DNA of 64,000 nt, taken from the NCBI GenBank assembly GCA_018287875.1, contig JAGVVL010000018.1:992001-1056000 (forward strand), written 5' to 3'. The position numbers and the translations under genes were made by a program. Shown in pieces: positions 11,201 to 23,184 of the stretch (its first letter is position 1; every line of letters starts with the position of its first letter). The stretch is from Nigrospora sphaerica. Its lineage: Eukaryota > Ascomycota > Sordariomycetes > Amphisphaeriales > Apiosporaceae. The notes beneath the pieces were generated by a model. That model was not told the DNA's origin. It was given only the letters and a program-made list of their open reading frames with translations, and did not search any database.

Positions 11201-13129
11201 GATAAGATGGATGGGAAGGAAGCAGCCGTGTACTATGCTGCCGGTGAGTCGGAAGCAGGCAGGGACAGCATTGGCTTTAATTACCGATGGAGGCAAATGC
11301 AACGGCAGAATGCAACCGCGCCCGGCGGCCTGCTGTTTCTTCACAACAGAACCCTCGTCTCCTCTTCCCTGGTTTGACCGATAGGCAAGCAAGTAACTAG
11401 AGAGTTGGCGAGAAAGAAAGAGAGATAGCTGAGTGGGGCCGCGTGGCTGGTTGGATGGTGTTTTCGGTGTTTCCCTCTCTTGCCAGGTCCAAGGGGGTGT
11501 ACACGCGGGGGGTTGGGCGACTAGTCGCGCAGATCAAAAGCGCCGATTACGGTTTTTGCCGCTCTCGCAGTCGCCTTTTTGGGGCCGAGGCAAGATGCTA
11601 AATGGGTTGCGGGCCTGGAGGGGAAACCCCATGCTATGTATGTACGAGCAGGCCCTCGATTGACTGGCTGGAAGCGGTGCTGGTGCGTGACGATCGGCTC
11701 TCCAAGCGCTGGCGGCGGGGTGGGTTTGCAAGTAATCGAGAAGGCTGGTTGCCCCGAGTAGCACTGGCTTCAGGAACCGAACCAGTCTGGCGACAGGCCG
11801 ACCCCTCGTGTCGCCCCAGCCAGCCCGAAACGGCAGCTGAACAACAAAACAATACGAACTGTAGATTCGACCGAACAAGAAGGGAACTGCACTGCCGCCC
11901 CTCCCCATGTCTTTCTTCGTATCTCCAACCCACCCCCCTTTGTGCTCGCGCCCTGCATCTTCCCGCCCCATCGCCGTGTTCATTCCGTCGACACCCCGTT
12001 GTTGCCTGGTGGCTTGCTCGTCTTTGTCGACCGACCGGCACTGCTGCGGCAGGGAACACCCATTTTCGGCTGCGTCTGTGTTTGCGCTGTACGTACGAGT
12101 AGAGGTACTACCTGGCTTTGCTTAGGTTTGCTGCATAAGGCAGTTATTGCATTGCAGGGCGCAGGCCACATCGTCCCTCCGCACTTCCCATCACATTCGC
12201 GCACCGACCGAGACGCAACCACCGGGGTCCCTCCTACTGCCGCCTGGCTGTGGTGGTTGTTTCGCTGCTGGCTGAGTCGATCCGGGCGAGGGCAAAGGAC
12301 GTAGATGACGCTTTGCATCGCTTCCTCGCATCCCAACCCGAGCCTCGTTCGTCGTACCCCAGTTCCGGCGCCCGCATGAAACCGAGCCGGTGCGGCCCTG
12401 CCCGTCTTCGGCGTTTCCAGCCAGATTCGAGAAGCCAGCCTGCAGCTTGTCGCGCGACCCTCCAGTAATATATCCTGTCTCGGTCAAACCGCACTCCATT
12501 CCGTGCGCTCTAAGTATCGCCGACGGCCGTCTCACCATTTCTCCCAGCGGCACAGCCGTCGAGCAGGTGGGACCTACGACGACGACAACGGCGGCAGCGA
12601 CGAGGGAGGAAAGAGAAAGAGAGAGAGAGGGAGGCCAGACGAGAAAGGGTGGTTCGTTTGTCCCTCGTGTGGGCGCGACGTCACTATCGGGCGGGCGTTC
12701 CCAGTGGCCGCCAAGAAGCAAATCACCGTGGAGGCAACACCCATTCCCCGGGGAAATCCATCCAAACCCATCGTCTCGCAAACCCCCCCACACCGAGTCT
12801 CACTGCACGGGCAGGCCATCGCATCGAGCGAACAACGCGCATTGCCCGTCTCGTTTCCCGTCACGATATTGGCCTAGGTCATCGCTACCCACGCTCGGGT
12901 CTGTGTTGCTGTCTCAGAGCCGCTCTATCCAGGGCAACCCACCAGGCGCTCCACTGCTCGAGTCGGCCCATCCAGCCATCCCTACCCAGAACCTGCCCTT
13001 CCTTCCCAGATTTGCGCCCGCTAGGCCAGGCCCGTCCGCCAGTCAGGCTCGCCAGGCGTGCCAGGTTTGGGTCCGTCTTCTCTCGCCCTTCCGACCCACT
13101 GGTGGGGGGGTGTTTCTGACAGCAAGCCG
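8254..13129. other. Long divergent intergenic region, no gene recognised
   Basis: 4.9 kb between two divergently transcribed genes. Frames here are short, mutually overlapping and GC-driven, with no conserved domain. It contains a (GC)n run at about 10002-10018 and a T7/G9 run near 8780-8796. The pyrimidine-rich stretch just before 13130 is the likely GH17 leader. An unusually large regulatory region or an unseen non-coding transcript is possible. Confidence 0.55.
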
Positions 13130-15481
13130 ATGATGGACCGTCGCTACTCGTTTGATTCCGACAGGGGCGAAGCCGCCCCCTTGGACGGCCCATACGCCAA
13201 CCATTCCTCATCCCGGGGCTACTACCCACCACCGGCGCATTCGTCGCCCCGTCGCAACCACCACCAGCAACAAAATCGGGACCGATCGCAGCCACGCTAC
13301 TACAGCGACGACCCTCCCGCTCTCGCGCCCTCCCACCGTGAACCTCCATCCCGAACCACCGCCAACAACCGTCCCGGTGGCCATTCCGATTCTTCCTTTG
13401 GTCGCCTGAGAGACGAGAGACGCCGCAGTCGCGGGTACGAAGACGCGTCTTTTGCTGGAGGTTCGGGTGCCGTCGCACGAGGGCCCCACGTCACCGTCGA
13501 TTCAATTCCGGACCCGCCGCAGCCGCCGCCGCACCGCGAAAACAACACCACCACCGCCGGGCATCCAGCCCGCACCCGCCGTCGCCAATCCAAAAACCCC
13601 GACACCCTGGGCGCTGCCGCCGCAGGTGCTCTGACTGGCATTGCCGCCGGCGCAGCCGACCACCACGTGCGGGAGAGCGCACAACACGCAACCATGAGAG
13701 GACCGCCAGAAGGATATGGCCAGCAGGGCTACAACCCTTCCTATGAATCATCACAGACCTCGGGCTCCCACCAATCGCCGTACGAGAACCCCCAGTACGG
13801 CTACAACCACGGTTATGACCCGAGCTACGAGCAGGGCTTCATGCCGTCCCCCAATCTGCGTCCCGACGGCGGACCCTACCACGATGGCTCGCCCAGCCTG
13901 CCGCCCATGAGCGCCGTGGCCAACCCGTCGGGGCGGAGTACGCCGGTAAGGAGCACACACAGCTTCGCCAGTGACCCCTTTCGGGACCCTCACGGCGGCG
14001 CGTACGGCCAACGCCTTGCCCCCGGCATGGGCCAGGTCAATCCCAATGACATTATGGATGACGGCGATGACGGCCTGGAGTACCGACGATCGGCCCGGAA
14101 TAGCATGTTGAGCATGGGGAACTCGAGTGACCGCGGCCGCAGCGCCGCCGGAGCCGCCGCCGGCGGGGCCGCCGCTGGCGGTGTCATGGGCGGCCTGATG
14201 AACAAGAACCGGGCCAGCTACGGACCCGTCAACACGACGACGGCGCCGTACCAAGGACCCGGTATTAGCGACATCGACTTGGGCGAGCAGGCCGCGCGCC
14301 ACAAGGAGCAGTCGGTATGGGCGCAGAAAGAAGCCCGGAGCCGAAAACGGAGGAAGATCGCCCTGATGGCGCTGATTGCCATCCTCGTCATCGGCGGTAT
14401 CGCGGGCGGTGTCATTGGTGGCATCCTGACCAACGAGCGGGAAAGGGAAGGCCCCCTTGGCGGCGGAACAAGCGGCCAGACGGCGAGCGACGACATCTCC
14501 AAGAACGGCGACCTGGACATCAACTCCAAGGAGATCAAAGCCCTGCTGAACAACAAGGACCTGCACAAAGTGTTCCCCGGCGTCGACTACACCCCCTTGA
14601 ATACGCAATTTCCCGACTGTATCGACAATCCGCCCTCGCAGAACAACATCACGCGTGATGTGGCGGTGCTCAGCCAGCTGACCAACACGATCCGCCTGTA
14701 CGGCACCGACTGCAACCAGACGCAAATGACGATCCACGCCCTGCGGCAGCTCAAGATGGACCAGGACATCAAGATCTGGATGGGCGTCTGGCAAGATAAC
14801 AACAAGACCACCAACGCCCGGCAGCTGAGTCAGATGTGGGACATTTTGGACGAGTATGGCGACAAGCCCTTCAAGGGTCTCATCGTCGCCAACGAGATCT
14901 TGTTCCGCGAGCAGATGACGACGTCGGAGCTCGGTGACCTGCTCTCCGAGGTCCGCACCAACCTGACGAGCAAGGGCATGAAGCTCCCCGTGGCGACCAG
15001 CGATCTGGGCGACAAGTGGACGGCGGAGCTTGCCAAGGTGTCCGACTACGTCATGGCCAACATCCATCCCTTCTTCGGCGGTATCAACGCCAAGGACGCG
15101 GCGAGCTGGACCAACAACTTCTGGACCGTCAACAACGGACCCTATTTCAAGAGCGACGTCTCGCACAACGTCATTTCCGAGATCGGCTGGCCATCGCAGG
15201 GCGGCACCGACTGCGGCACCGACAAGGTCACGGACTGCCCCAACGCGTCGGTGGCGGGCATCCCCGAGATGAACCGCCTGATGGAGGATTGGGTGTGCGG
15301 CGCCATGGCGAACGGCACCAACTACTTCTGGTTCGAGATGTTTGACGAGCCGTGGAAGATCTCCTTCAACACAAAGGGCAAGGAGTGGGAAGACCACTGG
15401 GGTCTCATGACGGTGAACCGCGAGCTGAAGAAGGGCGTCAAGATCCCCGACTGCGGCGGCAAGACGGTCGGCCCTGCATAG
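13130..15481 (+). CDS. btgC: GH17 endo-1,3-beta-glucanase, type II membrane protein (BtgC-like)
   Basis: A 783-residue intronless protein, probably an endo-beta-1,3-glucanase (EC 3.2.1.39) anchored in the plasma membrane with its catalytic domain outside, acting in wall remodelling. Residues 1-405 are a cytoplasmic, low-complexity region rich in Ser, Pro, Gly, Tyr and Arg. A single membrane anchor (about 410-434, IALMALIAILVIGG...) follows a basic stop (RSRKRRK). Residues about 485-783 are a GH17 domain like Bgl2/BtgC. Glu589 in VANEILFRE is the likely acid/base and Glu684 in ISEIGWPSQ the nucleophile; FEMFDEPWK near the end is also family-typical. Start: two adjacent ATGs (13130, 13133); the second has A at -3. 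An ATG at 13058 is in frame but would add a segment unlike the family N-terminus. No N-terminal signal peptide, as expected for type II topology. Confidence 0.92.
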   Translation: MMDRRYSFDSDRGEAAPLDGPYANHSSSRGYYPPPAHSSPRRNHHQQQNRDRSQPRYYSDDPPALAPSHREPPSRTTANNRPGGHSDSSFGRLRDERRRSRGYEDASFAGGSGAVARGPHVTVDSIPDPPQPPPHRENNTTTAGHPARTRRRQSKNPDTLGAAAAGALTGIAAGAADHHVRESAQHATMRGPPEGYGQQGYNPSYESSQTSGSHQSPYENPQYGYNHGYDPSYEQGFMPSPNLRPDGGPYHDGSPSLPPMSAVANPSGRSTPVRSTHSFASDPFRDPHGGAYGQRLAPGMGQVNPNDIMDDGDDGLEYRRSARNSMLSMGNSSDRGRSAAGAAAGGAAAGGVMGGLMNKNRASYGPVNTTTAPYQGPGISDIDLGEQAARHKEQSVWAQKEARSRKRRKIALMALIAILVIGGIAGGVIGGILTNEREREGPLGGGTSGQTASDDISKNGDLDINSKEIKALLNNKDLHKVFPGVDYTPLNTQFPDCIDNPPSQNNITRDVAVLSQLTNTIRLYGTDCNQTQMTIHALRQLKMDQDIKIWMGVWQDNNKTTNARQLSQMWDILDEYGDKPFKGLIVANEILFREQMTTSELGDLLSEVRTNLTSKGMKLPVATSDLGDKWTAELAKVSDYVMANIHPFFGGINAKDAASWTNNFWTVNNGPYFKSDVSHNVISEIGWPSQGGTDCGTDKVTDCPNASVAGIPEMNRLMEDWVCGAMANGTNYFWFEMFDEPWKISFNTKGKEWEDHWGLMTVNRELKKGVKIPDCGGKTVGPA

Positions 15482-18400
15482 GTTGGCCGGGCGGACGAGG
15501 GGAGAGTGGGCGTAATGCAGCCGAGGCGCAGCCGGGGCAGCTGAAATATTTAGCGAGGCGGGCATCTTGCAACGGCGTTGCTGTCGTGTAGAGTTCTGGT
15601 CTTTATGCTTTTTTGTTTCTTCGGAGTTTTCTGGAAGAAGCCACACTTCGCATCCACAGTGATGGTCTTTAGGGATTCATGTCGACTTGCTGTATGATAT
15701 TTTTTTCTTGTGTCCTCTTTTTCTCCCATTGCTCTTCTCTTCGTTGGCCCCTCCTTCTCATGTCGCAAAGGGCAACCGATATACTCACCTTATATTTACC
15801 AAGGTTTGGCAACCGGGTTTCGACTGGGGAGGGGGAGGAGGAAGCGGGCAAAACGAGGGCAACGACGAAGATGGGAAACGAAACCACGTGTGTGGGGGGG
15901 GGGTGGCTGGAGGCGTCAAGGAATCGAGGAGAGCGAGAATATAGTTGGTCGGAGGAGAGGGGGCCCGGAAACATGGTGGGCGAAGAGAAGCGCGTGTGCG
16001 TGTTGCTTTGCGAAATGACAGTCATCCGATTCCCGCGTGTTTATGCGTTTGCCCGCGGCGTTTCTTTTGGTCTCTTTTGAATTTCTCTGCTCCCCTCGCG
16101 CCAACCCACTGTCTCCTTGAATGGAGCAAAGCGGGTAGATGGCACTCGCCCTTTGGTTGTTTGTTAAATCGGTGGTGGCGGTGATGGCCGTGGTGGCGGT
16201 CGTGGGTAAAAATCCCCAGGGCTGGTTTAAGGAGGAGAAGCGGTAATTACCCGACGGGTTTCGTGGGACCTCACGGCATTAGCATTCACGAGAAACAGAG
16301 ACGACTTTGAGAACCTCCCCAGTGCTTCTTAGAACCAGTTCTTCGTCTCGACATTGCCTGTGTATTGTGGATGTTTGGGAGACGCGGGGGTCCATGTCAA
16401 ACGGGCGAGGGGAGGGTGTAGGGGTAAAGGGAAGGTCCCAGGTCGAGCTACTCGAAGGCAGCAGCATGATGCAACAACCGACCCGAGAGCCCGAGCCGGA
16501 GGGAGTCCTGGTTGGGGGAACGAGGATAAGCTGCGTCTTCTGTGGAAGCACGCCGCTATTACCCGTCTTCTTGGGAAGGATAGTATAGAATAAGGGGGGC
16601 AAACGTCTGGTTTCCCTGTGTATAGCGGTCTGGACCCCCAGTACTTCTGGTTGAAAAGTGTTCATCTTCTTGGGGAGGGAATGGGGGCCAGCCTCGGACG
16701 GGCACGGTCTTGCCCATGGCGTAATGGGCAGAGCCGACTGAGATAGAGTTGTGTTGTTAGGGGTTGAGCTTAGCTATCACTACCTTACATAACGACGCAG
16801 TTGGGGGCTACGGGTACTTTCTTCTCGAAACACTCAAACACATCACTCCGGGTCCTTCTTATGCCGCGAAGAAACTTAGGAATCGGGATTGTCGTGGCAA
16901 CGTCCTGCCTGCCTCCGTTCTTCTTCTTTGCGCAGACGGAGAAAGACACCCGGGACAAAGCAGTACTCCACTGGCAAAAGGTCTTCTTACCACGGGTCCC
17001 TTTTTCCCCATCTGTGCGCGGCGCGGCGGAGAAGGAGAAGACATGCCAGAACTCCCGGGAAACGTGCCTGCCCCCGCGGGCGTCACGGCGTCGGAAAGCA
17101 GCTGGGGAAAGGGGGAAGATGTGGGGACGACGCACCGGCGGGCACACGAAATAATGGGGAGCAAAACGGGGGTTAGGCTCGTAGTGTGGAAGAGTGCTTA
17201 AGTGGGACAGGCAGAGTTGCGGCACGGGGCCTAAGGGCGAACGACGACGAGGTAGATCAGTAGTACCGTGGGCTGGAGGGGATGGAGCGACGGCGCATGA
17301 TTCATCAAGCTGTCGTTGGCCTGGCTATTGCTGGGCACTGCTTCTTTGGGACTTGCTTGCTACGGCCTGTCACTCTTACTCCTAACATCTGTAACCGTCC
17401 CAAGTCTGCCCGAATTCCACCCTCATGGCTGTGCCGTTACGCAAAAAAGAGGATGGCTTTTCTGCAACCCGATTACGTGACGACGATACGCAACGTCCGT
17501 TGTCCTTGCCGCCAAGCTTGAAGGCGATGGCCAGAGAGACAAAAGAACGACCCGTATGTTGGAATTTCGTCCTGCCTGCGAACAAAGTTCAGCCAGCAGA
17601 GGAAAAGCCTCACGCTAGCCAGTAGCCCTTGTACGAAATATGTTCCCTCGGCTCTGCGCGAGATTTGTCATGAAATGGTAGTACAATGGGGTCAAAAATG
17701 CCGCTCCGGGGCAGGGCAGTTGGTCCCCCAGCGGTTCTGATGTAAGATGGCTTCTAGCGCCCTCGCACCAAGAAAACATCATTGGTTCAAGTCCTGAATT
17801 CCGGGGACCCGCAAAGTGCATCGACGGTTCCAAAAGTGTATTTACTCCGGATGTCAGAGAAAAGCGGGAATGGTCGAAAGCTTGCACCTACCGTCACCGC
17901 ACGATATGACTTGCCAGGTTACATGGCGCATTGCATCACCGGCCCGAGGGGGTTGTACCGGCAGATGCATCTTCGGGGAACATGACAGGGGTGCACCCAG
18001 ACACGACCTCGCGGGGCGCGCCCGGCAGTTGGACCTCGAGGCTTTAAACGGTGTTGGCGTGAGGCAGCCCAACGGCCATGGGCGGCGGCGGATCGTTGGT
18101 GTTGTTCCCCTCACGACCTTGGGCATTCCAGGGACGTCCCCCTCATGACCCGTAAGGCACCGGATCCCTGCGATCGGGCTGGGCAGTCAGGCGTTCAGGC
18201 CGCCAGCCAGCTAGACCAACCGGAACCCTGCCGCTCCACCCCCCCAGTTTACCAGGTTTCGTGATAAGGTGGCCGAGATGGGGACCGATCGGGGACCTTC
18301 AGCCGGGGCGGTTCAATCGCATCAGACCCGTTCGTTTTGCTTGCTCTTGCGCCGTATGGCAGCGGTGGCAGGAGAAATACGCAAGAGCGATCGAGAAAAG

Positions 18401-19294
18401 GGTGCTGATGTCTTTCGCCCCCTGGCTCGCGAGGGGCGTGTTTGCTACACCCCGGCTCTCGCCTGTCCGCTAGACGACGACCCCGGACCCTGGAAGCGCA
18501 GTGACTGGCGACGATATGGGCACCCAACGAGAACGTCTGGAGCCGGCCGTACGAATGCCCGGCCGCATTCGTTACGCAAACGACTACACGTGCAACCCGT
18601 CGCTGCGCCACCACGAGCGTCACGGTCCGAGTCGGGGCAGATGCATGGCAAAACCTCAGCCACGGCGGACCAGCTCTGACGGCATGGGCGGGTCTCGAGT
18701 TTGACAGCGGTAGTCGAAAAAGAAGAAGCAAAACGCATACGTAGGCTGCGCGGGTGCCCCGGCGAGAATTCGACAGGGCAGAGAGAGTATTGAGGCAGTG
18801 AATGGGGTGCCAGGATCAGGGGGCGGTGGCGTGGTCCAGATCATGCATAACTGCCAACCCCGGTACCCGGTTCGACGACCCCCGACCATTTTCTGGTTGT
18901 ATTGTTGGTCACGGCCTTGGCACTCCTTTCGGCTGATGTAGCGATCGGATTGCGGCTTCTTCTTCGTATTCTTTAGACGAGCCCTCGCAAGCCTTCTGGC
19001 CACCGCGGGCTGACCTGTGTTTGTCTGCTTGTATGCTTTTCGCTGGGTTGAAGAATGACGCCGGGTACGACGGCCAGGGGCGGCATTCGCTGAGTTCTAT
19101 TCCTTCGTCATTAATACAGCCTCTCTTTGGAAGACGAGAAGCCAAAGACCCATCCATCGTCCGAGGCCTCGGTCGCGCCAACGCGGGTGTCCGCTTGCCA
19201 ACGGACACTCGGCCGACGGCCAGGGTCGTCACTGACACCGAGAGGCCCATGTGTGCACAGCCTCTCTTTCCCTTGCCCGGATCGTTCGGGCGTC
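15482..19294. other. Intergenic, no gene recognised
   Basis: 3.8 kb between two plus-strand genes. Contains a G11-12 run near 15891-15902 and short low-complexity patches. All open frames overlap others on both strands and show no family motif. The last few hundred bases are presumably the promoter of the aspartic-protease-like gene. Confidence 0.55.
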
Positions 19295-21878
19295 ATGCCG
19301 TCCCCCTTCTTACAGCTCACCCTCGCTGCCGTCGGCTGGGCGCGCCATCTGCCGCGTGATGTGTCGGTCGTGGACGCACTCGAGGCCCGCCAGCAGCCGG
19401 CGACGGCGCCGCGGATCGACCTCAAGCTGGCCGGGTCCAACCTGACGTACCTCGCGTCGGTCGAAATCGGAACCCCGGGCCGGGCCTTCGACCTAGAAGT
19501 GTCGACCAGCGCCGACTGGACGTGGGTGCCGGCCCAAGACGACGCCGGCTGCGATGGCGGCGCCTGCACGCACGGAACCTGTAAGGAAGCTTCCCGTCGT
19601 GCCCCGATGGCCGTCTGCCCTGCTTCCCGCGCGCGAGGGCGCATGTGGCTGACTTCTGTATCCGCTATCAGACGATGTGAAGGCATCCTCGTCGGCCGTC
19701 GAGGTCGCCGACGAGACGCTGGCCGTGGTGGACGAGAACGGCGCCGGGGTTGCGGGCCAAAACTTCAACGATACCTGGCTGATTGGAGGCACCACGGCGG
19801 TCAAGTCCTTCTCCTTCGCGGCTGGAACCAGCGCACAGAGGACCTTCGGAAGCCTCGGTTTGGGAGGGGCCAGAAAGGCACTTGCCAACTCGACGTCGCT
19901 CGTCACCTCGTTGGCGGCGGCCGGTCTATCCGCCACGAGCGCTTACAGCCTGTGGCTCGGCAGCTTGAGTACTTCCGCCCCCTCCTTCCACCGTCCTGCA
20001 CACTTGCTCCCCTTCTCCACCATCTTGGCCAAGTGAGTGGCTGACTGTAAATGTCACGCGCCAGCCGACAAGACCGGCTCGCTGCTGTTTGGTGGTATCG
20101 ACACCTCCAAGTTCCGGGACACCCTGACGCGGCTCCCAACCCACCCTCTGCAGCTGGACGCCACCACCAACGGGGCGCTGGGCATTGAGCTGACGTCTGT
20201 CACGGCGTCGAGCCCGTCGGGCGACGATGTGCTGCCCTTCGGGACGACGCCCCTCCTCGTCGAGTTGCGCCTCGGCACGAGCCTCATCACACTGCCCGAC
20301 GACCTCGTCGAAGGCATCTGGGCTGAGACGGGCGCCAAAGCCGCCGCCGCGGCGCCACGAACGGCGCAGATTCCCTGCCAGATGGGCAACAGCCCGGGCC
20401 TCCTCTCCTTCAAGTTCGCCAGCAGCCCGAGGATCGACGTTTCCATGTCGTCCCTCGTGCTGCCCAACGATCTCGAACCCGCGAGCGCTACCACCGCCCT
20501 CTTCAACGTGTCGGAGGACGTGCTCTGCCAGTTCGCCGTTGCGAAGGGGGGTGCCACTTTCGGGCTTGGAGAGGCTTTCTTGCGCTCGGCATGTAAGTGC
20601 GCACACACTCACACACCCCGTAAACCCACGGGTCCCGCTTGGTCACCGTGGCGAAATACGACGGTCCGTGGAGGAACGGCGTCGAAACCTTTTATGCGCT
20701 TGCTGACGTGAGCTGGCCCACTAGATGCTGTGTTCGACCAAGACAACACCGAGGTCGGCATCGCGCAGTCGAATCCGGAGCCCACATCCTCCTATGTGAT
20801 CCAATTTCCTAGCAGCGGTGCCTTCATCCCCCTGGCCACCCCGGCCCCGGACACCACCAGCCCCTACCCGACGGTGGTCGCCTCGGCCTCGACCACGCCA
20901 CTGGCTACCTATTTGGCCGCTAAGGGCTTCCAGAAGTTCAACCAGACGGTGGCAGCGGCTGCCAAACCTGCGCCGACGGGCGCGTTGACGGCGGGCGTGG
21001 CGGCAGGGGTGATCCTCGGCGTCGTCGCCGTGCTCCTCGGCCACGCCGCGTGGCGGATTGGGGTGGCGAAGAAGCCGATTCCGTTGCTCGGGTTCGTGCC
21101 CGGCGTCCGCCACCGCGTGCCGCGGGCCTGGTTCGACCGCGACGCGGCGGAGCTCGAGACCAAGGCGGCCCGGCCCGCCGCCGAGGCCGTCGGCTTCCCC
21201 TGGACGCTGGGCCCCCCGGGCGGCTGGAACGAGCTCGAGCCGCGGACGCGGCCGACGGAGCTCGAGGGCGACTCTGCGTCCGGCCCGGGCCCCTGCCGCC
21301 CGGGCCCCCTCGTCGGGGCGCCGCCACCCGACGCCGTCCCGAAGCGCGACCGGCCCGTGTGCGTGCCGCACGGCAGCGACGGCGTCGTTGGGGGCATGAC
21401 GCCACCCGAGTCGCCCGTCGCCGGCACGTTCCCGCCGACGTGCACGTCGACGCCGTCGCGGCGCTCGGTCGAGCCGGTGCCGGGGCCCGAGCTGACGTTC
21501 TTCTCGACCTCCTCGACGGCTTCGGAAGAAGAAGAGCGGGCCGAAGGATTCGCACCGACGCCGACGCCGACGCCGACGGCCGCGGAATACCTCGGGCCCC
21601 CGCTGCGGGACATGACGTCGTCGCCGCGCGACACCCGCACCGGCATGCTGGTGCAGACCTCACGGAACGGCGGTCCGCGTCCCGCCACGCCGTCGCCCGT
21701 GTCATCCAGCCCGCCGCTCCCGTCCACGGGTTCCAGTTGGAAACTCGTGACGAGTGCTGTCGAGCTGCCTCCGCCTCCGCCGTCGGCCCCGTCGCCCTCG
21801 TCCTCGCCGCACGCCTCGTCGGCCACCGTGTCCCCAGAGACCGCGGTGCCGCGGTCGCCCGGGCACCACTGGGTGTAG
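19295..21878 (+). CDS. Pepsin-fold (A1 aspartic protease-like) membrane protein lacking both catalytic aspartates
   Basis: Four exons: 19295-19580, 19672-19968, 20065-20592, 20725-21878, all junctions GT..AG and phase 1, giving 754 residues. N-terminal signal peptide (about 1-18), then a two-lobed pepsin-like domain (about 45-430) with recognisable anchors VEIGTPGRAF, GTYDVKASSS, LWLGSL, GSLLFGGIDTSKF and YAVFDQDNTEVGIAQ. The first catalytic motif (normally DTG) reads STS, so Ser70 replaces Asp. The second (normally DTGTSL) reads RLGTSL, so Arg263 replaces Asp. The flap Tyr is not evident either. A membrane helix lies at about 458-482, followed by a 270-residue Pro/Ser/Thr-rich cytoplasmic tail. 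A peptidase is therefore unlikely; a binding, sensor or wall-anchored role is inferred. The architecture resembles fungal membrane aspartic proteases such as yapsins/OPSB, but those are GPI-anchored. Confidence 0.88.
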
Positions 21879-23184
21879 CGAGGTCGAGCCGGCCGCCGTC
21901 GTCACTACGGCCCATTCCCCGTATCGTCCTGGGCACGTCGGCTATTGCGCAAGCCCGTGCCGGACACGGACAGAACGTACCGAGTGACAACAGCTTAATA
22001 ACATGGGTTCCGCCGTACAATTTCCCTACCACCATCGGTAGCTTGGCGTTGGGGGGTCGTGTTCTTGCTTTCTCTCCTTATCGATGCCTTGCAATCTCAT
22101 TCGAGTGCAATGAGCACTGGTGGGTGGCTCCAAGCGCATTGCGCCGGCGCAATCCAGCAACGGCGAGCCCTCTCCGGCGCTCGCTCCCCCGCCGTGTGAA
22201 GACGCCCAACATGCTTCACCATGCGAAACCGCCGTCCGAGGCGGCTGCTGCGCCAGGGCCCGCCGCCACCGTGCATTCGCACGCGTACTACCGGGCACGC
22301 TCGCGCCCCCGACCATGCAAGCGCGACGCGCCGGGGACCAAAGCGAGAACAGACACCCGTCAGCCCTGGGGGCGAACGGGGGCTGGCACGTGACAGGGCA
22401 CGACGACGAAGCCGGTCGGCAGGTCTTTCGGCCCGCCCGCTATGTAAAGCGGACCCGTCCACCCCCTCTCCACGGCCGTCCCCATCTTCCATCATGTCGT
22501 CCTCATCACCAGCCCTCCCCCCGGCATCCCATCCCGGCCGCGCCGCAGCCCTGCGCCGGGACCCACGTTCCTCACCCTCTTCCTCTTCTTTTTCTTCGTC
22601 GGCGTCCTCGCCGCCCGCATCCCCCCCACCGACACCGAGCGAGCGGCGGCGGCGGCCTGAGATGCTGGGGTACGGGAGCTCGAGGTGCTGGTGGCGCGTA
22701 TCACGGATGCTTTGGAGGGCGGGGAGGAAGATGCCGGGGGGCAGGAGGGGAAGAGAAAAGAGGCGGCGATGAGCGGTAATCGTATGAGGGGTTGGGGTTG
22801 GTGAGGAGGGCGCGGGATATTTCGGATCGCTGACGGTATGTTTGGATGTCAAGGGAGGGGGAGGGAAGGGGTCTATGGCGGGATGCGGAGGCACGGTCAG
22901 GTCATGGTGTAGGTTCGAGGGGTCTTCCACAGCACGCGGCAACCCAAGTCAACCTCTGGGCGCCACTTTGTGCCTTACCTGGGACCCCTTATGAAAGACG
23001 GTACCAGTTTGCATGTTTGGGGAGTGAATATGTATTAAAATGTCTTGCATGGGATATCATAGACAACGTAATTCATCCTCGGGCCCTTCCTTCCCTCCCT
23101 TTCAGGTCCCCGCCAGATCAGCAGCAAATTGCGTTAAAAATCCATAGAAAGCGTACTCGGCCGCCCCGATAAGGGAAAGTCGGC
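21879..23184. other. Convergent intergenic region
   Basis: 1.3 kb between the 3' ends of the pepsin-like gene and the 73-residue protein gene. The right part, about 22980-23160, is AT-richer and probably forms the 3' untranslated region of the minus-strand gene. No gene was recognised. Confidence 0.6.

Noticed and set aside
13751..15646. 631-codon minus-strand frame opposite the GH17 gene
   Set aside because: Antisense of codon-biased sequence; no motifs, and the plus strand has the full glucanase.
20033..20064. Intron 2 of the pepsin-like gene starting at GTGAGT 20033
   Set aside because: It would be only 32 bp and leave an unrelated insertion before the GSLLFGG strand. Donor 19969 gives a 96-bp intron and the expected LWLGSL-TDKTGS junction.
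20938..22393. Long alternative frames on both strands over the tail of the pepsin-like gene
   Set aside because: They arise from the GC-rich Pro/Ser tail; only the spliced plus-strand frame continues the pepsin fold into the membrane helix.
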